From: Amblyomma americanum
Lineage: Eukaryota > Arthropoda > Arachnida > Ixodida > Ixodidae
NCBI RefSeq assembly: GCF_052857255.1
Contig: NW_027526486.1
Span: 1,798,001-1,862,000, forward strand
DNA: 64,000 nucleotides
Direction of reading: 5' to 3'
This document shows positions 23,873 to 34,800 of the stretch, in pieces. Both the position numbers and the translations under genes were made by a program. The notes beneath the pieces are model-generated. The model was given only the letters and a program-made list of their open reading frames with translations. It was not told the DNA's origin and did no database searches. Each line of letters begins with the position of its first letter. Positions within the stretch are counted from its first letter, which is position 1.

Positions 23873-26034
23873 AACGATGTATCCCGTTGTTTTGAGCCGG
23901 AATACAAGTTTTCGCGCAGTTCTGAGAGAAAAAGTTTACACCTTTCTCTCGTGTACTCTTCGACGACTTGTAAAATCGATGCTCGTGAATCATGCTAGTT
24001 TCGATCTAAAACGATGTATCCCGTTGTTTTGAGCCGGAATACAAGTTTTCGTGCAGTTCTGAGAGAAAAAGTTTACACCTTTCTCTCGTGTACTCTTCGA
24101 CGACTTGTAAAATCGATGCCCGTGAATCTTGCTAGTTTCGATTTAAAACGATGTATCCCGTTGTTTTGAGCCGGAATACAAGTTTTCGCGCAGTTCTGAG
24201 AGAAAAAGTTTACACCTTTCTCTCGTGTACTCTTCGACGACTTGTAACATCGATACTCGTGAATCATGCTAGTTTCGATCTAAAACGATGTATCCCGTTG
24301 TTTTGAGCCGGAATACAAGTTTTCGCAGAGTTCTGAGAGAAAAAGTTTACACCTTTCTCTCGTCTACTCTTCGAAGACTTGTAAAATCGATGCTCGTGAA
24401 TCTTGCTAGTTTCGATCTAAAACGATGTATCCCGTTGTTTTGAGCCGGAATACAAGTTTTCGCGCAGTTCTGAGAGAAAAAGTTTACACCTTTCTCTCGT
24501 CTACTCTTCGACGAATTGTAAAATCGATGCTCGTGAATCTTGCTAGTTTCAATTTAAAACGATGTATCCCGTTGTTTTGAGCCGGAATACAAGTTTTCGC
24601 GCAGTTCTGAGAGAAAAAAGTTTACACCTTTCTCTCGTGTACTCTTCGACGACTTGTAAAATCGATGCTCGTGAATCATGCTAGTTTCGATCTAAAACGA
24701 TGTATCCCGTTGTTTTAAGCCGGAATACAAGTTTTCGCGCAGTTCTGAGAGAAAAAGTTTACACCTTTCTCTCGTCTACTCTTCGACGACTTGTAAAATC
24801 GATGCTCGTGAATCTTGCTAGTTTCAATTTAAAACGATGTATCCCGTTGTTTTGAGCCGGAATACAAGTTTTCGCGCAGTTCTGAGAGAAAAAGTTTGCA
24901 CCTTTCTCTCGTGTACTCTTCGACGACTTGTAAAATCGATGCTCGTGAATCTTGCTAGTTTCGATCTACAACGATGTATCCCGTTGTTTTGAGCTGGAAT
25001 AGAAGTTTTCGCGCAGTTCTGAGAGAAAACGTTTACACCTTTCTCTCGTCTACTTTTCGAGGACTTGTAAAATTGATTCTCGTGAATCTTGCTAGTTTTG
25101 ACCTAAAACGATGTATCCCGTTTTTTTGAGCCGGTATACAAGTTTTCGCGCAGTTCTGAGAGAAAAAGTTTACACCTTTCTCTCGTCTACTCTTCGACGA
25201 CTTGTAAAATCAATGCTCGTGAATATTGCTAGTATCGATCTACAACGATGTATCCCGTTGTTTTGAGCTGGAATAGAAGTTTTCGCGCAGTTCTGAGAGA
25301 AAAAGTTTACACCTTTCTCTCGTCTACTTTTCGAGGACTTGTAAAATCGATTCTCGTGAATCTTGCTAGTTTTGACCTAAAACGATGTATCCCGTTTTTT
25401 TGAGCCGGTATACAAGTTTTCGCGCAGTTCTGAGAGAAAAAGTTTACACCTTTCTCTCGTCTACTCTTCGACGACTTGTAAAATCGATACTCGAGAATCA
25501 TGCTAGTTTCGATCTAAAACGATGTATCCCGTTGTTTTGAGCCGGAATACAAGTTTTCGCGCAGTTCTGAGAGAAAAAGTTTACACCTTTCTCTCGTCTA
25601 CTTTTCGAGGACTTGTAAAATCGATGCTCGTGAATCATGCTAGTTTTGATCTAAAACGATGTATCCCGTTGTTTTGAGCCGGAATACAAGTTTTCACGCA
25701 GTTCTGAGAAAAAAAGTTTACAAATTTCTCTCGTGTACTCTTCGACGACTTGTAAAATCGATACTCGAGAATCATGCTAGTTTCGATCTAAAACGATGTA
25801 TCCCGTTGTTTTGAGCCGGAATACAAGTTTTCGCGCAGTTCTGAGAGAAAAAAGTTTACACCTTTCTCTCGTGTACTCTTCGACGACTTGTAAAATCGAT
25901 GCTCGTGAATCATGCTAGTTTCGATCTAAAACGATGTATCCCGTTGTTTTGAGCCGGAATACAAGTTTTCGCACAGTTCTGAGAGAAAAAGTTTACACCT
26001 TTCTCTCGTCTACTCTTCGACGACTTGTAAAATC
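23873..26034 (+). repeat. 2,194-bp tandem duplication, copy 2
   Basis: It follows copy 1 directly. It has a private tttacaaatttctc near 25718. It is itself partly copied into the following 1,782 bp duplication, which starts at about 24,860. Confidence 0.75.
24685..24821 (+). repeat. Monomer subtype T7 (ttttaagccgg)
   Basis: It carries ttttaagccgg for ttttgagccgg and is preceded by a 138 bp monomer ending gtgaatcatg. In intact copies it is followed by gatgctcgtgaatcttg and a monomer beginning tttcaattt. That fixed follower is broken at the 47 bp insert (28896 and 36076) and in the hybrid at 3017-3153. Confidence 0.8.
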
Positions 26035-28437
26035 GATGCTCGTGAATCTTGCTAGTTTCAATTTAAAACGATGTATCCCGTTGTTTTGAGCCGGAATACA
26101 AGTTTTCGCGCAGTTCTGAGAGAAAAAGTTTGCACCTTTCTCTCGTCTACTCTTCGACGACTTGTAAAATCAATGCTCGTGAATCTTGCTAGTTTCGATC
26201 TACAACGATGTATCCCGTTGTTTTGAGCTGGAATAGAAGTTTTCGCGCAGTTCTGAGAGAAAAAGTTTACACCTTTCTCTCGTCTACTCTTAGACGACTT
26301 GTAAAATCGATGCTCGTGAATCTTGCTAGTTTCGATCTAAAACGATGTATCCCGTTGTTTTGAGCCGGAATACAAGTTTTCGTGCAGTTCTGAGAGAAAA
26401 CGTTTACACCTTTCGCTCGTCTACTCTTCGACGACTTGTAAAATTGATGCTCGTGAATCTTGCTAGTTTCGATCTAAAACGATGTATCCCGTTGTTTTGA
26501 GCCAGAATACAAGTTTTCGCGCAGTTCTGAGAGAAAAAGTTTACACCTTTTTCTCGTCTACTCTTCGAAGACTTGTAAAATCGATGCCCGTGAATCTTGC
26601 TAGTTTCGATTTAAAACGATGTATCCCGTTGTTTTGAGCCGGAATACAAGTTTTCGCGCAGTTCTGAGAGAAAAAGTTTGCACCTTTCTCTCGTGTACTC
26701 TTCGACGACTTGTAAAATCGATGCTCGTGAATCTTGCTAGTTTCGATCTACAACGATGTATCCCGTTGTTTTGAGCTGGAATAGAAGTTTTCGCGCAGTT
26801 CTGAGAGAAAACGTTTACACCTTTCTCTCGTCTACTTTTCGAGGACTTGTAAAATTGATTCTCGTGAATCTTGCTAGTTTTGACCTAAAACGATGTATCC
26901 CGTTTTTTTGAGCCGGTATACAAGTTTTCGCGCAGTTCTGAGAGAAAAAGTTTACACCTTTCTCTCGTCTACTCTTCGACGACTTGTAAAATCAATGCTC
27001 GTGAATATTGCTAGTATCGATCTACAACGATGTATCCCGTTGTTTTGAGCTGGAATAGAAGTTTTCGCGCAGTTCTGAGAGAAAAAGTTTACACCTTTCT
27101 CTTGTCTACTTTTCGAGGACTTGTAAAATCGATTCTCGTGAATCTTGCTAGTTTTGACCTAAAACGATGTATCCCGTTTTTTTGAGCCGGTATACAAGTT
27201 TTCGCGCAGTTCTGAGAGAAAAAGTTTACACCTTTCTCTCGTCTACTCTTCGACGACTTGTAAAATCGATACTCGAGAATCATGCTAGTTTCGATCTAAA
27301 ACGATGTATCCCGTTGTTTTGAGCCGGAATACAAGTTTTCGCGCAGTTCTGAGAGAAAAAGTTTACACCTTTCTCTCGTCTACTTTTCGAGGACTTGTAA
27401 AATCGATGCTCGTGAATCATGCTAGTTTTGATCTAAAACGATGTATCCCGTTGTTTTGAGCCGGAATACAAGTTTTCACGCAGTTCTGAGAAAAAAAGTT
27501 TACACCTTTCTCTCGTGTACTCTTCGACGACTTGTAAAATCGATACTCGAGAATCATGCTAGTTTCGATCTAAAACGATGTATCCCGTTGTTTTGAGCCG
27601 GAATACAAGTTTTCGCGCAGTTCTGAGAGAAAAAAGTTTACACCTTTCTCTCGTGTACTCTTCGACGACTTGTAAAATCGATGCTCGTGAATCATGCTAG
27701 TTTCGATCTAAAACGATGTATCCCGTTGTTTTGAGCCGGAATACAAGTTTTCGCACATTTCTGAGAGAAAAAGTTTACACCTTTCTCTCGTCTACTCTTC
27801 GACGACTTGTAAAATCGATGCTCGTGAATCTTGCTAGTTTCAATTTAAAACGATGTATCCCGTTGTTTTGAGCCGGAATACAAGTTTTCGCGCAGTTCTG
27901 AGAGAAAAAGTTTGCACCTTTCTCTCGTCTACTCTTCGACGACTTGTAAAATCAATGCTCGTGAATCTTGCTAGTTTCGATCTACAACGATGTATCCCGT
28001 TGTTTTGAGCTGGAATAGAAGTTTTCGCGCAGTTCTGAGAGAAAAAGTTTACACCTTTCACTCGTCTACTCTTAGACGACTTGTAAAATCGATGCTCGTG
28101 AATCTTGCTAGTTTCGATCTAAAACGATGTATCCCGTTGTTTTGAGCCGGAATACAAGTTTTCGTGCAGTTCTGAGAGAAAACGTTTACACCTTTCGCTC
28201 GTCTACTCTTCGACGACTTGTAAAATTGATGCTCGTGAATCTTGCTAGTTTCGATCTAAAACGATGTATCCCGTTGTTTTGAGCCAGAATACAAGTTTTC
28301 GCGCAGTTCTGAGAGAAAAAGTTTACACCTTTTTCTCGTCTACTCTTCGAAGACTTGTAAAATCGATGCCCGTGAATCTTGCTAGTTTCGATTTAAAACG
28401 ATGTATCCCGTTGTTTTGAGCCGGAATACAAGTTTTC
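24860..28437 (+). repeat. 1,782-bp tandem duplication, two copies joined near 26,640
   Basis: gtttgcacc followed by cgtgtac at 24894 recurs at 26676, and tttcgctcg at 26411 recurs at 28193, both at +1,782 (13 monomers). The join monomer begins as cgatttaaaacg and goes straight to gcgcag...gtttgcacc, whereas at about 28,430 the equivalent monomer has gcagagttctg. The second copy ends there. Confidence 0.75.
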
Positions 28438-28896
28438 GCAGAGTTCTGAGAGAAAAAGTTTACACCTTTCTCTCGTCTACTCTTCGAAGACTTGTAAAAT
28501 CGATGCTCGTGAATCTTGCTAGTTTCGATCTAAAACGATGTATCCCGTTGTTTTGAGCCGGAATACAAGTTTTCGCGCAGTTCTGAGAGAAAAAGTTTAC
28601 ACCTTTCTCTCGTCTACTCTTCGACGAATTGTAAAATCGATGCTCGTGAATCTTGCTAGTTTCAATTTAAAACGATGTATCCCGTTGTTTTGAGCCGGAA
28701 TACAAGTTTTCGCGCAGTTCTGAGAGAAAAAAGTTTACACCTTTCTCTCGTGTACTCTTCGACGACTTGTAAAATCGATGCTCGTGAATCATGCTAGTTT
28801 CGATCTAAAACGATGTATCCCGTTGTTTTAAGCCGGAATACAAGTTTTCGCGCAGTTCTGAGAGAAAAAGTTTACACCTTTCTCTCGTCTACTCTT
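26422..28896 (+). repeat. 2.5-kb tandem duplication, copy 1, ending at the 47-bp insert
   Basis: Starting at tactctt (26422-26428) this block is copied at 28944 onward at +2,522. Copy 1 ends at tactctt 28890-28896, immediately before foreign DNA. The last monomer is subtype T7, which everywhere else is followed by cgacgacttg and gatgctcgtgaatcttg, then tttcaattt; here that continuation is missing. Confidence 0.85.
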
Positions 28897-28943
28897 TATT
28901 TTTTTATTTTTTTTATTTATTGATACTGTCAGCCGTAGGCCGT
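28897..28943 (-). mobile_element. 47-bp non-satellite insert, possible retroposon 3' end (copy 1)
   Basis: The plus strand has a T-rich run of about 26 bases broken by single A, then gatactgtcagccgtaggcc. Read on the minus strand this is a short unique stretch followed by an A-rich tail with AATAAA-like words, as at the 3' end of a SINE, LINE or processed transcript. Both sides carry tactctt (28890-28896 and 28944-28950), which looks like a 7 bp target-site duplication. That word is present in most monomers, however, and the flanks come from different monomer subtypes. I read it as DNA captured at the junction of the 2.5 kb duplication. It is too short to name a family. Confidence 0.6.
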
Positions 28944-31278
28944 TACTCTTCGACGACTTGTAAAATTGATGCTCGTGAATCTTGCTAGTTTCGATCTAAA
29001 ACGATGTATCCCGTTGTTTTGAGCCAGAATACAAGTTTTCGCGCAGTTCTGAGAGAAAAAGTTTACACCTTTTTCACGTCTACTCTTCGAAGACTTGTAA
29101 AATCGATGCCCGTGAATCTTGCTAGTTTCGATTTAAAACGATGTATCCCGTTGTTTTGAGCCGGAATACAAGTTTTCGCGCAGTTCTGAGAGAAAAAGTT
29201 TGCACCTTTCTCTCGTGTACTCTTCGACGACTTGTAAAATCGATGCTCGTGAATCTTGCTAGTTTCGATCTACAACGATGTATCCCGTTGTTTTGAGCTG
29301 GAATAGAAGTTTTCGCGCAGTTCTGAGAGAAAACGTTTACACCTTTCTCTCGTCTACTTTTCGAGGACTTGTAAAATTGATTCTCGTGAATCTTGCTAGT
29401 TTTGACCTAAAACGATGTATCCCGTTTTTTTGAGCCGGTATACAAGTTTTCGCGCAGTTCTGAGAGAAAAAGTTTACACCTTTCTCTCGTCTACTCTTCG
29501 ACGACTTGTAAAATCAATGCTCGTGAATATTGCTAGTTTCGATCTACAACGATGTATCCCGTTGTTTTGAGCTGGAATAGAAGTTTTCGCGCAGTTCTGA
29601 GAGAAAAAGTTTACACCTTTCTCTTGTCTACTTTTCGAGGACTTGTAAAATCGATTCTCGTGAATCTTGCTAGTTTTGACCTAAAACGATGTATCCCGTT
29701 TTTTTGAGCCGGTATACAAGTTTTCGCGCAGTTCTGAGAGAAAAAGTTTACACCTTTCTCTCGTCTACTCTTCGACGACTTGTAAAATCGATACTCGAGA
29801 ATCATGCTAGTTTCGATCTAAAACGATGTATCCCGTTGTTTTGAGCCGGAATACAAGTTTTCGCGCAGTTCTGAGAGAAAAAGTTTACACCTTTCTCTCG
29901 TCTACTTTTCGAGGACTTGTAAAATCGATGCTCGTGAATCATGCTAGTTTTGATCTAAAACGATGTATCCCGTTGTTTTGAGCCGGAATACAAGTTTCGC
30001 AGTTCTGAGAAAAAAAGTTTACACCTTTCTCTCGTGTACTCTTCGACGACTTGTAAAATCGATACTCGAGAATCATGCTAGTTTCGATCTAAAACGATGT
30101 ATCCCGTTGTTTTGAGCCGGAATACAAGATTTCGCGCAGTTCTGAGAGAAAAAAGTTTACACCTTTCTCTCGTGTACTCTTCGACGACTTGTAAAATCGA
30201 TGCTCGTGAATCATGCTAGTTTCGATCTAAAACGATGTATCCCGTTGTTTTGAGCCGGAATACAAGTTTTCGCACAGTTCTGAGAGAAAAAGTTTACACC
30301 TTTCTCTCGTCTACTCTTCGACGACTTGTAAAATCGATGCTCGTGAATCTTGCTAGTTTCAATTTAAAACGATGTATCCCGTTGTTTTGAGCCGGAATAC
30401 AAGTTTTCGCGCAGTTCTGAGAGAAAAAGTTTGCACCTTTCTCTCGTCTACTCTTCGACGACTTGTAAAATCAATGCTCGTGAATCTTGCTAGTTTCGAT
30501 CTACAACGATGTATCCCGTTGTTTTGAGCTGGAATAGAAGTTTTCGCGCAGTTCTGAGAGAAAAAGTTTACACCTTTCTCTCGTCTACTCTTAGACGACT
30601 TGTAAAATCGATGCTCGTGAATCTTGCTAGTTTCGATCTAAAACGATGTATCCCGTTGTTTTGAGCCGGAATACAAGTTTTCGTGCAGTTCTGAGAGAAA
30701 ACGTTTACACCTTTCGCTCGTCTACTCTTCGACGACTTGTAAAATAGATGCTCGTGAATCTTGCTAGTTTCGATCTAAAACGATGTATCCCGTTGTTTTG
30801 AGCCAGAATACAAGTTTTCGCAGAGTTCTGAGAGAAAAAGTTTACACCTTTCTCTCGTCTACTCTTCGAAGACTTGTAAAATCGATGCTCGTGAATCTTG
30901 CTAGTTTCGATCTAAAACGATGTATCCCGTTGTTTTGAGCCGGAATACAAGTTTTCGCGCAGTTCTGAGAGAAAAAGTTTACACCTTTCTCTCGTCTACT
31001 CTTCGACGAATTGTAAAATCGATGCTCGTGAATCTTGCTAGTTTCAATTTAAAACGATGTATCCCGTTGTTTTGAGCCGGAATACAAGTTTTCGCGCAGT
31101 TCTGAGAGAAAAAAGTTTACACCTTTCTCTCGTGTACTCTTCGACGACTTGTAAAATCGATGCTCGTGAATCATGCTAGTTTCGATCTAAAACGATGTAT
31201 CCCGTTGTTTTAGGCCGGAATACAAGTTTTCGCGCAGTTCTGAGAGAAAAAGTTTACACCTTTCTCTCGTCTACTCTT
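28944..31278 (+). repeat. 2.5-kb tandem duplication, copy 2
   Basis: It resumes at the position equivalent to 26422 (attgatg, then subtype T4). It has lost 3 bp near 29995 (caagtttcgcag for caagttttcacgcag) and one monomer at 30768-30904. It ends at tactctt 31272-31278, the exact equivalent of where the insert interrupts copy 1, and then continues normally. Confidence 0.85.
30768..30904 (+). repeat. Hybrid monomer, one 137-bp unit deleted
   Basis: It begins as subtype T4 (gagccagaata) and passes into the gcagagttctg monomer that should come next. The later copy at about 37,960-38,230 retains both monomers. The deletion therefore happened in this copy after the 7.2 kb duplication, and it explains why the two large copies are 7,180 and 7,317 bp long. 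Confidence 0.8.
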
Positions 31279-31858
31279 CGACGACTTGTAAAATCGATGC
31301 TCGTGAATCTTGCTAGTTTCAATTTAAAACGATGTATCCCGTTGTTTTGAGCCGGAATACAAGTTTTCGCGCAGTTCTGAGAGAAAAAGTTTGCACCTTT
31401 CTCTCGTCTACTCTTCGACGACTTGTAAAATCGATGCTCGTGAATCTTGCTAGTTTCGATCTACAACGATGTATCCCGTTGTTTTGAGCTGGAATAGAAG
31501 TTTTCGCGCAGTTCTGAGAGAAAACGTTTACACCTTTCTCTCGTCTACTTTTCGAGGACTTGTAAAATTGATTCTCGTGAATCTTGCTAGTTTTGACCTA
31601 AAACGATGTATCCCGTTTTTTTGAGCCGGTATACAAGTTTTCGCGCAGTTCTGAGAGAAAAAGTTTACACCTTTCTCTCGTCTACTCTTCGACGACTTGT
31701 AAAATCAATGCTCGTGAATATTGCTAGTTTCGATCTACAACGATGTATCCCGTTGTTTTGAGCTGGAATAGAAGTTTTCGCGCAGTTCTGAGAGAAAAAG
31801 TTTACACCTTTCTCTCGTCTACTTTTCGAGGACTTGTAAAATCGATTCTCGTGAATCT

Positions 31859-34800
31859 TGCTAGTTTCGATCTAAAACGATGTATCCCGTTGTTTTAAGC
31901 CGGAATACAAGTTTTCGCGCAGTTCTGAGAGAAAAAGTTTACACCTTTCTCTCGTCTACTCTTCGACGACTTGTAAAATCGATGCTCGTGAATCTTGCTA
32001 GTTTCAATTTAAAACGATGTATCCCGTTGTTTTGAGCCGGAATACAAGTTTTCGCGCAGTTCTGAGAGAAAAAGTTTGCACCTTTCTCTCGTGTACTCTT
32101 CGACGACTTGTAAAATCGATGCTCGTGAATCTTGCTAGTTTCGATCTACAACGATGTATCCCGTTGTTTTGAGCTGGAATAGAAGTTTTCGCGCAGTTCT
32201 GAGAGAAAACGTTTACACCTTTCTCTCGTCTACTTTTCGAGGACTTGTAAAATTGATTCTCGTGAATCTTGCTAGTTTTGACCTAAAACGATGTATCCCG
32301 TTTTTTTGAGCCGGTATACAAGTTTTCGCGCAGTTCTGAGAGAAAAAGTTTACACCTTTCTCTCGTCTACTCTTCGACGACTTGTAAAATCAATGCTCGT
32401 GAATATTGCTAGTATCGATCTACAACGATGTATCCCGTTGTTTTGAGCTGGAATAGAAGTTTTCGCGCAGTTCTGAGAGAAAAAGTTTACACCTTTCTCT
32501 CGTCTACTTTTCGAGGACTTGTAAAATCGATTCTCGTGAATCTTGCTAGTTTTGACCTAAAACGATGTATCCCGTTTTTTTGAGCCGGTATACAAGTTTT
32601 CGCGCAGTTCTGAGAGAAAAAGTTTACACCTTTCTCTCGTCTACTCTTCGACGACTTGTAAAATCGATACTCGAGAATCATGCTAGTTTCGATCTAAAAC
32701 GATGTATCCCGTTGTTTTGAGCCGGAATACAAGTTTTCGCGCAGTTCTGAGAGAAAAAGTTTACACCTTTCTCTCGTCTACTTTTCGAGGACTTGTAAAA
32801 TCGATGCTCGTGAATCATGCTAGTTTTGATCTAAAACGATGTATCCCGTTGTTTTGAGCCGGAATACAAGTTTTCACGCAGTTCTGAGAAAAAAAGTTTA
32901 CACCTTTCTCTCGTGTACTCTTCGACGACTTGTAAAATCGATACTCGAGAATCATGCTAGTTTCGATCTAAAACGATGTATCCCGTTGTTTTGAGCCGGA
33001 ATACAAGTTTTCGCGCAGTTCTGAGAGAAAAAAGTTTACACCTTTCTCTCGTGTACTCTTCGACGACTTGTAAAATCGATGCTCGTGAATCATGCTAGTT
33101 TCGATCTAAAACGATGTATCCCGTTGTTTTGAGCCGGAATACAAGTTTTCGCACAGTTCTGAGAGAAAAAGTTTACACCTTTCTCTCGTCTACTCTTCGA
33201 CGACTTGTAAAATCGATGCTCGTGAATCTTGCTAGTTTCAATTTAAAACGATGTATCCCGTTGTTTTGAGCCGGAATACAAGTTTTCGCGCAGTTCTGAG
33301 AGAAAAAGTTTGCACCTTTCTCTCGTCTACTCTTCGACGACTTGTAAAATCAATGCTCGTGAATCTTGCTAGTTTCGATCTACAACGATGTATCCCGTTG
33401 TTTTGAGCTGGAATAGAAGTTTTCGCGCAGTTCTGAGAGAAAAAGTTTACACCTTTCTCTCGTCTACTCTTAGACGACTTGTAAAATCGATGCTCGTGAA
33501 TCTTGCTAGTTTCGATCTAAAACGATGTATCCCGTTGTTTTGAGCCGGAATACAAGTTTTCGTGCAGTTCTGAGAGAAAACGTTTACACCTTTCGCTCGT
33601 CTACTCTTCGACGACTTGTAAAATTGATGCTCGTGAATCTTGCTAGTTTCGATCTAAAACGATGTATCCCGTTGTTTTGAGCCAGAATACAAGTTTTCGC
33701 GCAGTTCTGAGAGAAAAAGTTTACACCTTTTTCTCGTCTACTCTTCGAAGACTTGTAAAATCGATGCCCGTGAATCTTGCTAGTTTCGATTTAAAACGAT
33801 GTATCCCGTTGTTTTGAGCCGGAATACAAGTTTTCGCGCAGTTCTGAGAGAAAAAGTTTGCACCTTTCTCTCGTGTACTCTTCGACGACTTGTAAAATCG
33901 ATGCTCGTGAATCTTGCTAGTTTCGATCTACAACGATGTATCCCGTTGTTTTGAGCTGGAATAGAAGTTTTCGCGCAGTTCTGAGAGAAAACGTTTACAC
34001 CTTTCTCTCGTCTACTTTTCGAGGACTTGTAAAATTGATTCTCGTGAATCTTGCTAGTTTTGACCTAAAACGATGTATCCCGTTTTTTTGAGCCGGTATA
34101 CAAGTTTTCGCGCAGTTCTGAGAGAAAAAGTTTACACCTTTCTCTCGTCTACTCTTCGACGACTTGTAAAATCAATGCTCGTGAATATTGCTAGTATCGA
34201 TCTACAACGATGTATCCCGTTGTTTTGAGCTGGAATAGAAGTTTTCGCGCAGTTCTGAGAGAAAAAGTTTACACCTTTCTCTTGTCTACTTTTCGAGGAC
34301 TTGTAAAATCGATTCTCGTGAATCTTGCTAGTTTTGACCTAAAACGATGTATCCCGTTTTTTTGAGCCGGTATACAAGTTTTCGCGCAGTTCTGAGAGAA
34401 AAAGTTTACACCTTTCTCTCGTCTACTCTTCGACGACTTGTAAAATCGATACTCGAGAATCATGCTAGTTTCGATCTAAAACGATGTATCCCGTTGTTTT
34501 GAGCCGGAATACAAGTTTTCGCGCAGTTCTGAGAGAAAAAGTTTACACCTTTCTCTCGTCTACTTTTCGAGGACTTGTAAAATCGATGCTCGTGAATCAT
34601 GCTAGTTTTGATCTAAAACGATGTATCCCGTTGTTTTGAGCCGGAATACAAGTTTTCACGCAGTTCTGAGAAAAAAAGTTTACACCTTTCTCTCGTGTAC
34701 TCTTCGACGACTTGTAAAATCGATACTCGAGAATCATGCTAGTTTCGATCTAAAACGATGTATCCCGTTGTTTTGAGCCGGAATACAAGTTTTCGCGCAG

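Larger units (their letters stand above)
24679..31858 (+). repeat. About 7.2-kb tandem duplication, copy 1 (7,180 bp)
   Basis: Markers at 25307, 27089, 28897 (foreign insert) and 29611 recur at +7,180, including the same 47 bp and the 3 bp loss near 29995. The right end near 31858 shows a subtype jump: cttttcgaggacttg with gattctcg is normally followed by tttgacct but here by cgatct and then ttttaagccgg. Confidence 0.85.

Noticed and set aside
28890..28950. Simple transposon insertion with a 7-bp target-site duplication (tactctt)
   Set aside because: tactctt is present in most monomers, so its presence at both sides is expected. The flanks come from different positions in the higher-order repeat, which a plain insertion would not give.
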